A stretch of DNA of 64,000 bases from Hydrogenophaga sp. (GTDB taxonomy: Bacteria > Pseudomonadota > Gammaproteobacteria > Burkholderiales > Burkholderiaceae_C), in NCBI RefSeq assembly GCF_026125825.1, contig NZ_JAHCKK010000002.1, positions 169,229 through 233,228 on the forward strand, in the 5' to 3' direction. Numbering within the stretch: the stretch's first letter is position 1; each line of letters begins with the position of its first letter. The notes beneath the pieces were generated by a model. That model had not been told where the DNA came from. It ran no database searches and was given only the letters and a program-made list of their open reading frames with translations. This document shows positions 48,014-56,204 of this stretch, one piece after another. The position numbers were made by a program, and so were the translations under genes.

Positions 48014-49504
48014 TCAGGCCTTGCGGGTGCGGGGGGCCTTCGCCGGGGCGGCGACCGCGGCCTGGTCGATCAGGTATTGCAACAGCAAGGGCACCGGCCG
48101 GCCGGTGGAGCCTTTGGCCGCGCCACCCTTCCACGCCGTGCCCGCAATGTCCAGGTGCGCCCAGGGCAGCTCGGCGGCAAATTTCTGCAGGAACTTGGCG
48201 GCGGTGATGGCGCCACCTGCGCGCCCGGCCACGTTGCCCATGTCGGCAAAGTTGGATTTGAGGCCTTCGGCGTACTCGTCATCCAGCGGCATGCGCCAGC
48301 ACAGGTCTTGCGCGGTGTCGCCCGCGTTCTGCAGGGCCTGGGCCAGGTCGTCGCGGCTGGAGAACAGGCCCGAGCGCACCCCGCCGAGTGCGATCACGCA
48401 GGCGCCTGTGAGGGTCGCGATATCGATGACGCTGTGGGGCTTGAAACGCGCGGCATAGGTGAGCGCATCGCAGAGGATCAGCCGGCCCTCGGCGTCGGTG
48501 TTGAGGATCTCGATGGTCTGCCCGCTCATGCTGGTGACGACGTCTCCCGGTTTGACGGCCATGCCATCGGGCATGTTCTCGCAGCTGGGGATGAGGCCCA
48601 CCACGTTGATGGCAGGTCTGAGCTCGGCCAGGGCGGCGAAAGTGCCCAGGACGCTGGCCGCGCCGCCCATGTCGAACTTCATCTCGTCCATCTCCGCCGC
48701 CGGCTTGATGGAAATGCCACCGGTATCGAAGGTGATGCCCTTGCCCACGAGCACCACGGGGGCGCTGGTCTTGGCCGCACCGTTGTAGTGCAGGACGATG
48801 AAGCGCAACGGCTCGGCCGACCCTTTGGCCACGGCCAGGAACGAGCCCATGCCGAGGGCTTCCACCTGTTTGGGGCCGAGCACGTCGGTCTTGAAGCCGG
48901 GCTTGCGGCCCAGCTTGCGGGCCGCCTCGGCCAACATGCTGGGCGTGGCATGGTTGGCGGGTCGGTTGGCCCATTCCTTGGCGAATTCGACCCCCGTCAC
49001 CAGTGCGCGGCCGGTCTCGAAGCCGCTGCGCACAGCCGCAGCGTTGTCCACGCCCACCACGACCTGCTGCACCGTGCGCGCCTTGGCCGAGGGCTTGGTG
49101 GTGGTGTAGGTGTAGGTCGCGTCCGCGCAGGTCTGGACGGCGGCGCGCACGGCATCGCCGCTCTCATCGAACAGGCTGAGCACCAAACCCAGCTTTTTCA
49201 CGCCGGGTTGCTTGAGCGAACCGATACCCGCTCCCACGGCCTTGCGCACGGAGGCGGCCGAACCGTCGCCCACCCGCACCAGCAACACCCGCGGGGCCTT
49301 GATGCCCACCGGGCGGTAGCAGGCCAGTTGCTTGGCCACGCCCGTTTCGAGGTCGCCCAGTTTCGTGGCGCTGGCCACGAGCTCCTGCAGGGCGCCGCCG
49401 GCGGCCTGTTGGGGGGCTGCGGCATCGGGCACCAGCACCAGCAGCGCGTCGGCGTTCAGTTGGGCGGCCTGGGTGGGCGAGAGGGATTTGAGTTCAAAGT
49501 CCAT
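48014..49504 (-). CDS. pepA: leucyl aminopeptidase (M17 family)
   Basis: 496 aa from ATG 49504 (MDFELKSLSPTQ). Cytosolic two-zinc aminopeptidase; in E. coli PepA also binds DNA for cer recombination. Metal and catalytic residues lie in VGKGITFDTGGISIKP, EMKFDMGGAASVLG and the signature NTDAEGRLIL. A short basic Ala/Lys tail (KAPRTRKA) extends the C-terminus. Upstream of holC and divergent from lptF with a 25-bp gap, the standard arrangement in gamma- and betaproteobacteria. The frame extension to 49630 reads through lptF antisense. Confidence 0.97.
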   Translation of the reverse strand: MDFELKSLSPTQAAQLNADALLVLVPDAAAPQQAAGGALQELVASATKLGDLETGVAKQLACYRPVGIKAPRVLLVRVGDGSAASVRKAVGAGIGSLKQPGVKKLGLVLSLFDESGDAVRAAVQTCADATYTYTTTKPSAKARTVQQVVVGVDNAAAVRSGFETGRALVTGVEFAKEWANRPANHATPSMLAEAARKLGRKPGFKTDVLGPKQVEALGMGSFLAVAKGSAEPLRFIVLHYNGAAKTSAPVVLVGKGITFDTGGISIKPAAEMDEMKFDMGGAASVLGTFAALAELRPAINVVGLIPSCENMPDGMAVKPGDVVTSMSGQTIEILNTDAEGRLILCDALTYAARFKPHSVIDIATLTGACVIALGGVRSGLFSSRDDLAQALQNAGDTAQDLCWRMPLDDEYAEGLKSNFADMGNVAGRAGGAITAAKFLQKFAAELPWAHLDIAGTAWKGGAAKGSTGRPVPLLLQYLIDQAAVAAPAKAPRTRKA

Positions 49505-49529
49505 AATCGTGTTTTCCTGTTCTCGATCG

Positions 49530-50651
49530 ATGTTATTCCATTCTTCCATCCGCAAAGAGCTGGCACGCAGCTTCGGGGCCACCCTGGTGGTGCTGTTCAC
49601 CATCGTCCTGACGATGCTGCTGATCCGCACACTGGGCCTTGCCTCGCGAGGCAGCGTCGACCCGCAGGAGATCGCGCTGGTGCTGGGCTATACCGTCATC
49701 GGTCGCATGCCCACCATCCTCACGCTCGCGCTGTTCATCGCCATCGTCTTCACGCTCTCGCGCATGTACCGCGACAGCGAAATGATCATCTGGTTCTCCA
49801 GCGGCCGCTCGCTGGGGGGCTTTCTGCGCCCGGTGGTGCGCTTCTCCTGGCCGATCCTCGTGGTCATCACCTTGATGGTGTTCTTCGTCTGGCCCTGGGC
49901 CAATGCGCAGACCGACCAGCTGCGCGACCGCTTCGAGCGCCGGGGTGATCTGGAGCGCGTGGCGCCCGGGCAGTTCCAGGAGTCGTCGAGCGGGCGGCGG
50001 GTGTTCTTCATCGACAAGGACACGGCAGACGGCACCGAGGGCCGCAACATCTTCATCTCCAGCACCGAGAACGACGGACGCGAGACCGTGACTTCGGCGC
50101 GTTCGGGTCGCATCGAGTGGATCAATGAGCAGCAGATCCTGATGCTCAACAACGGCCAGCGCCTGGACGCCCCGGCCGACCAGAGCAGCCTGAAGGTGAG
50201 CGAATTCGAGGAGTACGGCACCCAGATCGGCTCCTCCGCCATCAGCCAGCGCGGCGAGGCCCTCAAGGCCCGCAACAGCTGGGACCTGATCCGAGACCCA
50301 TCCCGCGCCAATCTTGGCGAACTGGGCTGGCGCATCGGCATGGCCTTGACGGCCCTGAACTTTGTCCTGATCGCCGTGGCGACCACCACCGGGAACCCAC
50401 GCGCGGGGCGCGGTGGCAACCTGTTTTTCACCCTGTTCGCCTTCGTGTTCTATTACAACCTGCTCAACCTGGGCCAGAGCTGGGTGGCCAGCGGCCTCTT
50501 CAGCCTGGGCGGCTACATGGTCGGCCTGCACGGAGGCGTGTTCCTGCTGACCGTGCTGTGGTTCTTCAAGCGGCACTACAACCTGAGTCTGCGCGGCTGG
50601 CTCAGCGCCCGGCGCACCGCGCGCCATGCCGCCGCCGGAGCTGGCGCATGA
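49530..50651 (+). CDS. lptF: LPS export ABC transporter permease LptF
   Basis: 373 aa from ATG 49530 (MLFHSSIRKELARSFGATL). Six membrane helices in a 3+3 arrangement around a large periplasmic beta-jellyroll domain (about 120-270). With LptG and the ATPase LptB it extracts LPS from the inner membrane. Hallmarks: SRMYRDSEMIIWFSSGRS coupling helix and the C-terminal helices NLFFTLFAFVFYYNLLNLG. The lptG ATG overlaps its stop (ATGA). A longer frame from 49332 overlaps pepA. Confidence 0.95.
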   Translation: MLFHSSIRKELARSFGATLVVLFTIVLTMLLIRTLGLASRGSVDPQEIALVLGYTVIGRMPTILTLALFIAIVFTLSRMYRDSEMIIWFSSGRSLGGFLRPVVRFSWPILVVITLMVFFVWPWANAQTDQLRDRFERRGDLERVAPGQFQESSSGRRVFFIDKDTADGTEGRNIFISSTENDGRETVTSARSGRIEWINEQQILMLNNGQRLDAPADQSSLKVSEFEEYGTQIGSSAISQRGEALKARNSWDLIRDPSRANLGELGWRIGMALTALNFVLIAVATTTGNPRAGRGGNLFFTLFAFVFYYNLLNLGQSWVASGLFSLGGYMVGLHGGVFLLTVLWFFKRHYNLSLRGWLSARRTARHAAAGAGA

Positions 50652-51766
50652 GAACCATCCGCCGCCTCATCTATGGCGAGGTGTTCGCCGCCGTGAGCTT
50701 CGTGCTGGTGGCCTTTCTCTCGCTGTTCTTCTTCTTCGACTTCGTGGACGAACTGCCCGCCCTGGGCAAACCGTCGGCGCTCGACCCTTCCTTGGTCTAC
50801 GAGGTGCCGCATGCCCTGCTCTACGTGGGGCTTCTGATGCCAAGCCGGGTGTACGAGCTGCTGCCGATTGCCGTGCTGATTGGCTCCGTCTTTGTGCTCG
50901 CGCGCCTGGCGCAGGGCTCGGAATACACCATCCTGCGCACCAGCGGCCTGGGCCCCTGGCGGGCGCTGCGCATGCTGCTGGGCCTGGGCGCGGTGTTTGT
51001 GGTGCTGACCTTCGCCATCGGCGACTACCTAGCGCCGTTTTCGGACAAGAACGCGCAGTTGCTCAAGGCGCGCTACCAGGGGAACATCAGCCTGGGCCAG
51101 ACGGGCGCCTGGCTCAAGGAAAAGCAGCCGTACAGCAACTTCTCGGTCAACGTGGGCTCCATGTCGCCTCAGGGTGAGCTGGGCAACGTGCGCATTTTCG
51201 AGTTCAACAACCAGGGTTTCCTGGTCTCCACGCTGCATGCCCAGACGGGGCAGATCGAGGTGGACGACTCCTGGACCTTGCGACAGGTGCAGCGCCGCGA
51301 GTTCGACACCGCCGGCCAGGCCTCGGGCCGCATCCAGCGTGAATCGCTCGATACCTTGCGCTGGCCCAGCGGCATCAACGCCGAAATGGTTTCGGTGGCG
51401 CTGCTCAAACCCGAGCGCATGCGCACGGCCGACCTGTTCGGCTATATCCGACACCTGGAAGCGAATGGCCAGACGGCACAGCGCTACGAGATCGAGTTCT
51501 GGCGCAAGGTGTTCTATCCCTTGAGCTGCCTGGTGATGGTGGTGCTCGCGCTGCCCTTCGCCTACCTGCACTTCCGCTCGGGCAGCATCACCGGCTATGT
51601 GTTCGGCGGCGTGATGATCGGCATCAGCTTCTTCCTGCTGAACAACGTGTTCGGCTACATCGGCAACCTCAACCAGTGGCAGCCCTGGCTGGCCGCGGCC
51701 TCGCCGGCCTTGATCTACTCCGTTTTCTCGCTCGGCGCCTTCGGGTGGCTGGTGCTTCGGAGGTAG
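50648..51766 (+). CDS. lptG: LPS export ABC transporter permease LptG
   Basis: 372 aa from ATG 50648, overlapping the lptF stop. Same fold as LptF: N-terminal MRTIRRLIYGEVFAAVSFV, coupling helix ARLAQGSEYTILRTSGLGPW, periplasmic jellyroll and C-terminal helices with HFRSGSITGYVFGGVMIGIS. Translationally coupled with lptF; a CbiX-type gene follows after 5 bp. Confidence 0.95.
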   Translation: MRTIRRLIYGEVFAAVSFVLVAFLSLFFFFDFVDELPALGKPSALDPSLVYEVPHALLYVGLLMPSRVYELLPIAVLIGSVFVLARLAQGSEYTILRTSGLGPWRALRMLLGLGAVFVVLTFAIGDYLAPFSDKNAQLLKARYQGNISLGQTGAWLKEKQPYSNFSVNVGSMSPQGELGNVRIFEFNNQGFLVSTLHAQTGQIEVDDSWTLRQVQRREFDTAGQASGRIQRESLDTLRWPSGINAEMVSVALLKPERMRTADLFGYIRHLEANGQTAQRYEIEFWRKVFYPLSCLVMVVLALPFAYLHFRSGSITGYVFGGVMIGISFFLLNNVFGYIGNLNQWQPWLAAASPALIYSVFSLGAFGWLVLRR

Positions 51767-51771
51767 CGGCC

Positions 51772-52137
51772 ATGCTTGGTGTGATCGTTTTCGCCCACGG
51801 GTCGCGCGACCCGCTGTGGCGCCAGCCGGTCGAGTCGGTGGCGCAGCAGATCCTGCACCGCGATCCCTCGGCCGTGGTGTCGTGCGCCTACCTCGAATTG
51901 AGCGAGCCCGACATCGCCACCGCGGCTCGCGAGCTGGTGGCCCAGGGCGTCACGCGCGTTCGCGTGCTGCCCCTCTTCTTCGGCATGGGCAAGCACGCCC
52001 GTGAAGACCTGCCGGTGCTGATGGCACAGCTGGCCGCCACCCACCCCGCCGTGACATTCGAACAATTGCCCGCAGCCGGCGAAGATCCCCGCCTGACCGC
52101 CCTGCTCGCCCAAATCGCGCTGGAGACCGCCGCATGA
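51772..52137 (+). CDS. CbiX/SirB-type chelatase
   Basis: 121 aa from ATG 51772. Short-form class II chelatase: N-terminal VIVFAHGSRDPLW with His9 and RVLPLFFGMGKHAREDLP with His75, the two metal-handling histidines. Members insert Co2+ or Fe2+ into sirohydrochlorin-type tetrapyrroles. Given the overlapping (ATGA) cysB-type regulator of sulfur assimilation directly downstream, a role in sirohaem synthesis for sulfite reductase is the likelier one. That is inference from context. The frame from 51676 overlaps lptG. Confidence 0.88.
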   Translation: MLGVIVFAHGSRDPLWRQPVESVAQQILHRDPSAVVSCAYLELSEPDIATAARELVAQGVTRVRVLPLFFGMGKHAREDLPVLMAQLAATHPAVTFEQLPAAGEDPRLTALLAQIALETAA

Positions 52138-53078
52138 ACCTGCACCAGTTCCGTTTCGTGCAGGAAGCGGTGCGCCGCAACCTGAACCTCACCGAGGCCG
52201 CCAAGGCCCTGCACACATCGCAGCCGGGGGTCTCCAAGGCCATCATCGAGCTGGAAGACGAGCTCGGCATCGAGATCTTTGCGCGCCACGGCAAGCGCAT
52301 CAAGCGGGTGACCGAGCCGGGCCAGCAGGTGCTTAAAAGCATCGACATCATCCTGCGCGAGGTGAACAACCTCAAGCGCATCGGCGAGCAGTATTCGGCC
52401 CAGGACAGCGGCACGCTTTCCATCGCCACCACCCACACCCAGGCTCGCTATGTGCTGCCTGGGCCGGTGGCTGCGCTGCGCCAGGCCTATCCCAAGGTCG
52501 GCATCAGCTTGCACCAGGGCTCGCCCGACCAAGTGGCCAAGATGCTGATGGAAGAAGTGGCGGAGATTGGCATGGCTACCGAGTCGCTGGTGAACTACCC
52601 CGAGCTGGTCACCCTGCCCTGCTACGAGTGGCAGCACGTGCTGGTGCTGCCGTTCGACCACCCCCTGCTGGAGCGCGAGCGCATCACGCTCGACGACCTG
52701 GCCCAGGTACCGCTGGTGACCTACCACCCCAGCTTCACCGGTCGCACCCGCATCGACCAGGCTTTTGCGCTGCGCCACCTGCAGCCCAACATCGTGCTCG
52801 AGGCGATCGACTCGGACGTGATCAAGACCTATGTGAAGCTGGGCATGGGGGTGGGCATCGTGGCCGAGATGGCCATGCAGGGCGAAAACCAGACGCCCGA
52901 CCTGGTGGCCCGCCCCGCCGCCCAACTCTTCGGCCACAACCTCGCGCGCGTGGCCTTCAAACGCGGCACCTACCTGCGCCACTTCGTGCTGCGCTTTGCC
53001 GAACTGCTGAGCGACCGCCTTTCGCGCGACCTGATCCTGCGCGCCATGAGCGGCACGCCGGACGACTATGAGCTGTGA
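52134..53078 (+). CDS. cysB: LysR-family regulator, CysB-type
   Basis: 314 aa. Wing-HTH at 1-60 (MNLHQFRFVQEAVRRNLNLTEAAKALHTSQPGVSKAI, read in pieces) in the CysB/Cbl style, with the linker FARHGKRIKRVTEPGQQVL. The effector domain carries the CysB marks TTHTQARYVLP and YHPSFTGRTRI. CysB activates sulfur-assimilation genes in response to N-acetylserine. Start codon overlaps the cbiX stop, suggesting coupled expression. The C-terminal end (SRDLILRAMSG) is typical. Cbl cannot be excluded by sequence alone. Confidence 0.92.
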   Translation: MNLHQFRFVQEAVRRNLNLTEAAKALHTSQPGVSKAIIELEDELGIEIFARHGKRIKRVTEPGQQVLKSIDIILREVNNLKRIGEQYSAQDSGTLSIATTHTQARYVLPGPVAALRQAYPKVGISLHQGSPDQVAKMLMEEVAEIGMATESLVNYPELVTLPCYEWQHVLVLPFDHPLLERERITLDDLAQVPLVTYHPSFTGRTRIDQAFALRHLQPNIVLEAIDSDVIKTYVKLGMGVGIVAEMAMQGENQTPDLVARPAAQLFGHNLARVAFKRGTYLRHFVLRFAELLSDRLSRDLILRAMSGTPDDYEL

Positions 53079-53082
53079 CCCG

Positions 53083-54261
53083 ATGAGTTCCCTGCCGCCC
53101 CGCACCCCCGCCCTCGCCTCACGCCTGCCCAAGGTGGGCACCACCATCTTCACCGTGATGTCCTCGCTGGCCGCCGAGCACGGCGCGGTGAACCTGGGCC
53201 AGGGCTTTCCCGATTTCGACTGCGACCCGGCCCTGGTGCAAGCCGTCACGCAGGCCATGCAGGCCGGACTCAACCAGTACCCGCCGATGCCGGGCGCACT
53301 GGCCTTGCGCCAGGCCATGGCCGCCAAGATGCAGGCCCTCTACGGCCTGGCCTGCGACCCGAACACCGACATCACCGTGACGGCGGGCGCCACCCAGGCC
53401 ATATTGACGGCCATCCTGGCCGTGGTGCAACCGGGCGACGAAGTGATCGTGCTCGAACCCTGCTACGACAGCTACGTACCGAACATCGAGCTGGCCGGCG
53501 GCGTCGCGGTGCGCGTGGCGCTCACGCCCGGCACCTTCCGACCCGATTTCGACCGCATCGCCGAAGCCATCACGCCGCGCACGCGCGCCATCATCATCAA
53601 CAGCCCGCACAACCCCAGCGGCATGGTCTGGAGCGAGGCGGACATGCTGCGCCTGCAGGAGCTGCTGGCCCCCACCGACGTGCTGCTGATCAGCGACGAG
53701 GTGTACGAGCACATGGTGTTCGACGGTCAGGCGCACCAGAGCGCGGCGCGTTTTCCCGGCCTGGCCGCGCGCGCCTTCATCGTCAGCAGTTTTGGCAAGA
53801 CTTACCACGTCACCGGCTGGAAGGTCGGCACGGTGGTCGCCCCTGCCTCGCTCACGGCGGAGTTCCGCAAGGTGCACCAGTTCAATGTGTTCACGGTGAA
53901 CACCCCGGTGCAGCACGCGCTGGCCTCCTACATGGGCAACCCCGCGCCCTACCTGGAGCTCGCCGCGTTCTACCAACGCAAGCGCGACCTATTCCGGGAC
54001 GGCCTGGCCGCCACGCGCTTTCGCCTGCTGCCGGGCGAGGGCACCTACTTCCAGTGCGTGGACATCTCGGCCCTGGCCGTGCCCGAGCGCGACCTGCCCG
54101 AGAGTGACTTCTGCCAATGGCTCACGAAAGAGATCGGCGTGGCGGCCATCCCGCTCTCGGCCTTCTATGGCGATGGGTTCGACCAGCGCGTCGTGCGCTT
54201 CTGCTTCGCGAAAAAGGACGACACCCTGCGCGAGGCCCTCGCGCGGCTGGCACGCCTGTAA
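53083..54261 (+). CDS. PLP-dependent aminotransferase (methionine aminotransferase type)
   Basis: 392 aa from ATG 53083; an ATG at 53068 overlapping cysB is also possible and neither has a clear SD. Fold type I class I/II aminotransferase with NLGQGFPDFD, NSPHNPSG, ISDEVYEHMVF and the PLP lysine 239 in SSFGKTYHVTGWK. The sequence is closest in style to YbdL, the methionine (and other aminotransferase) group. Placement directly after cysB fits a link to sulfur amino-acid metabolism. Substrate range not certain. Confidence 0.9.
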   Translation: MSSLPPRTPALASRLPKVGTTIFTVMSSLAAEHGAVNLGQGFPDFDCDPALVQAVTQAMQAGLNQYPPMPGALALRQAMAAKMQALYGLACDPNTDITVTAGATQAILTAILAVVQPGDEVIVLEPCYDSYVPNIELAGGVAVRVALTPGTFRPDFDRIAEAITPRTRAIIINSPHNPSGMVWSEADMLRLQELLAPTDVLLISDEVYEHMVFDGQAHQSAARFPGLAARAFIVSSFGKTYHVTGWKVGTVVAPASLTAEFRKVHQFNVFTVNTPVQHALASYMGNPAPYLELAAFYQRKRDLFRDGLAATRFRLLPGEGTYFQCVDISALAVPERDLPESDFCQWLTKEIGVAAIPLSAFYGDGFDQRVVRFCFAKKDDTLREALARLARL

Positions 54262-54264
54262 GTC

Positions 54265-54981
54265 TCAGCACCGCACAGGATTGCGGCAGTAGCGCTCCAG
54301 TTCGAGCACCGTGGCCTGCCGCGACACGGCCTGCTTCGCGTTCGGTCCCATCTCCAGGCTGAGCTTCATCTCGTATTTCCTGAAGAAATCGTCAAACAGT
54401 TCGCCACCCAGCGTACCGGTGGCCGTGAGCGAGTCGCTCTTCTCATCGTGCTCGATGAGCACCGCGCACAGGGGTTGCTCGGCCGGACCATTGAGCACCT
54501 GCGCACCGCGTGCTGGGTCGTACTGGCTGTGATCGGCACAGCAGTGGATCAGGTCATTGCCCTTGCTGGGGGTCTGTGGGTTCGTGGCCGCGCCCTTGCG
54601 AAAGCTGATGAAGCTCAGCTCCTTGGTCGGGTACACCAGCTTGTGTGCGCAGATGGCCGAGAACGCGACCAGGCTGCGTCGCGGGCCGATGCCCCCGGGC
54701 CACTGGTAGCTCTGCCTGTCCCGGGTCTGCAGTTGGGTCGCCGCCGCCGGTTTGCCCAGGTCGAGCAGAAAGACCGGGGTGGCTTCAAAGGGGTAGTGGA
54801 AGACGTAGTTGGTCTGGGGCTTCAGGCTGGCGACCTTGAGCGGTGTGCCGCGCTCGTCCAGCAGCAGCACCCGGCCATAGGACCGGGGCCTGGCGTCGGC
54901 CGCCCAGGTGTTGCCCGCCAGCGTCGCCGCCAACGAGCCGCCACCCAGGGCACAGGCTTCCACGAATTCGCGTCGATCCAT
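54265..54981 (-). CDS. Tat-exported Rieske-type iron-sulfur protein
   Basis: 238 aa from ATG 54981 (MDRREFVEACALGGGSLA). The N-terminal DRREF motif plus hydrophobic stretch is a Tat signal, as expected for a cofactor-loaded protein. A Rieske [2Fe-2S] site is formed by Cys111-x-His113 (ICAHKLVYP) and Cys148-xx-His151 (HCCADHSQYD). The spacing and the large insert between the two pairs are unlike cytochrome bc1 Rieske proteins; it may serve a dedicated oxidoreductase, but none is encoded next to it. Convergent with the aminotransferase gene. Role unknown. Confidence 0.82.
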   Translation of the reverse strand: MDRREFVEACALGGGSLAATLAGNTWAADARPRSYGRVLLLDERGTPLKVASLKPQTNYVFHYPFEATPVFLLDLGKPAAATQLQTRDRQSYQWPGGIGPRRSLVAFSAICAHKLVYPTKELSFISFRKGAATNPQTPSKGNDLIHCCADHSQYDPARGAQVLNGPAEQPLCAVLIEHDEKSDSLTATGTLGGELFDDFFRKYEMKLSLEMGPNAKQAVSRQATVLELERYCRNPVRC

Positions 54982-55235
54982 CGCACACCTCATGAAGAAA
55001 TTGAGGCCGCCAGCCGCACGCCGCCGCCTGCGCACAGTGAAGCGCAGGCGGGCGGGCGTTGTCAACCCGGGAGCGAAATGCCCCTTCCCCGACCACCGAG
55101 CGTGCACGAAGTCACCGTTTGGCGGCTGGCACCTGCCTGGGGCACATCCAGCGCACCGATACTCGCGTACCTCTCATACCAAGCGCCTGACCACAGGCCA
55201 TTCTTCGAACGTCGTTGAAGGACAGAATCCCCGTG
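54982..55235. other. 254-bp divergent gap between Rieske and FecR-SPOR genes
   Basis: No gene, tRNA or strong hairpin is seen. It must hold two divergent promoters. An open frame from 54448 that runs into it on the plus strand lacks any recognisable protein. Confidence 0.5.
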
Positions 55236-56180
55236 ATGCACACCTCTTCCTCCTGGCACCCCCTGGGTCGTCAGCGCCGCGCCCTGCTGTGCGCTGCGCT
55301 GGCCCTCGGCGGCTTTACCTCGGCCATCAGCCCCATGGCGCACGCCGCCCCCAGCGCCACCGTGGTGGAAGCCGTTCAGTTGCCCGCCTGGGTGGAGCGC
55401 AACGGCCAGCGGCGCCCCGCCGAGCCCGGCGCCCAGTTGCGCGCCAACGACAAGGCCATCACCGCCAACGGCTCGCGCATGCTGCTGCGCATGGATGACC
55501 GCAGCACCATCAAGCTGGGCGAGCAGACCGAATTCCAGATCCAGTCCCTGGACACCCGCCGCGACAGCGCCGCCGAGCCCAGTGAGCAGAAGAGCGCCTT
55601 CAAGCTCGTCAGCGGCGTGTTCCGGTACGCCACCGACTACACCAGCAAGGCGCTGGGCAACAAGCGCGAACTCAATGTCGAGCTGGCCACGGCCACGGTG
55701 GGCATCCGGGGCACCGATTTCTGGACCATGTCTGACGCCGCCCACGACGCGGTGTGCGTGTTCGAGGGCAAGGTCGAGGTGATGCGCGACGCCAAGCCGG
55801 GCATCGGGCTCGACAAGCCCGGCGCGTTCTGGGTGGTGTTCACCGGCGAGCCTGAAAAGCCGGTCGACCAGGCCACGCCGGCCCAACTGGCCAAATTCAT
55901 CGACCAGGCTGAAATGCAGCCAGGCAGCGGCGTGCTGCTTCAGGGAGGACGCTGGCGCACCGTGGCGGCCACGTTCAACAGCGCGGCCCCGGCCGCCGCG
56001 CTGCGCACCCGCCTGCAGAGCGCCGGCTACCCGGCTCAGACCTTCGCCAGAGACGGGCGACACGAGGTGCGCATCAACCAGTTCGCCACGCGGCAGGACG
56101 CCGAGGCGGTGTTGCAGCGGCTGCGCGCCGACGCCGCGCTGGGCGTGAGCGAAGGCCGCGTGGCGCTCACCGCGCAATGA
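55236..56180 (+). CDS. exported FecR-domain protein with C-terminal SPOR-like domain
   Basis: 314 aa from ATG 55236. A signal peptide (about 1-40, ends MAHAAPS) is followed by a FecR domain (about 60-190: GAQLRANDKAITANGSRMLLRMDDRSTIKLGEQTEF in pieces, TATVGIRGTDFW), lacking the membrane helix of true FecR anti-sigma proteins. The C-terminal 75 residues (GGRWRTVAATFNSAAPAAALRTRL, RINQFATRQDAEAVLQRLR) have the SPOR-repeat pattern that binds denuded peptidoglycan. The combination suggests a periplasmic, cell-wall-associated protein. No sigma factor gene is adjacent. Confidence 0.75.
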   Translation: MHTSSSWHPLGRQRRALLCAALALGGFTSAISPMAHAAPSATVVEAVQLPAWVERNGQRRPAEPGAQLRANDKAITANGSRMLLRMDDRSTIKLGEQTEFQIQSLDTRRDSAAEPSEQKSAFKLVSGVFRYATDYTSKALGNKRELNVELATATVGIRGTDFWTMSDAAHDAVCVFEGKVEVMRDAKPGIGLDKPGAFWVVFTGEPEKPVDQATPAQLAKFIDQAEMQPGSGVLLQGGRWRTVAATFNSAAPAAALRTRLQSAGYPAQTFARDGRHEVRINQFATRQDAEAVLQRLRADAALGVSEGRVALTAQ

Positions 56181-56204
56181 GCGTTGCGGCCCAGAGGCCC
56201 GGAC

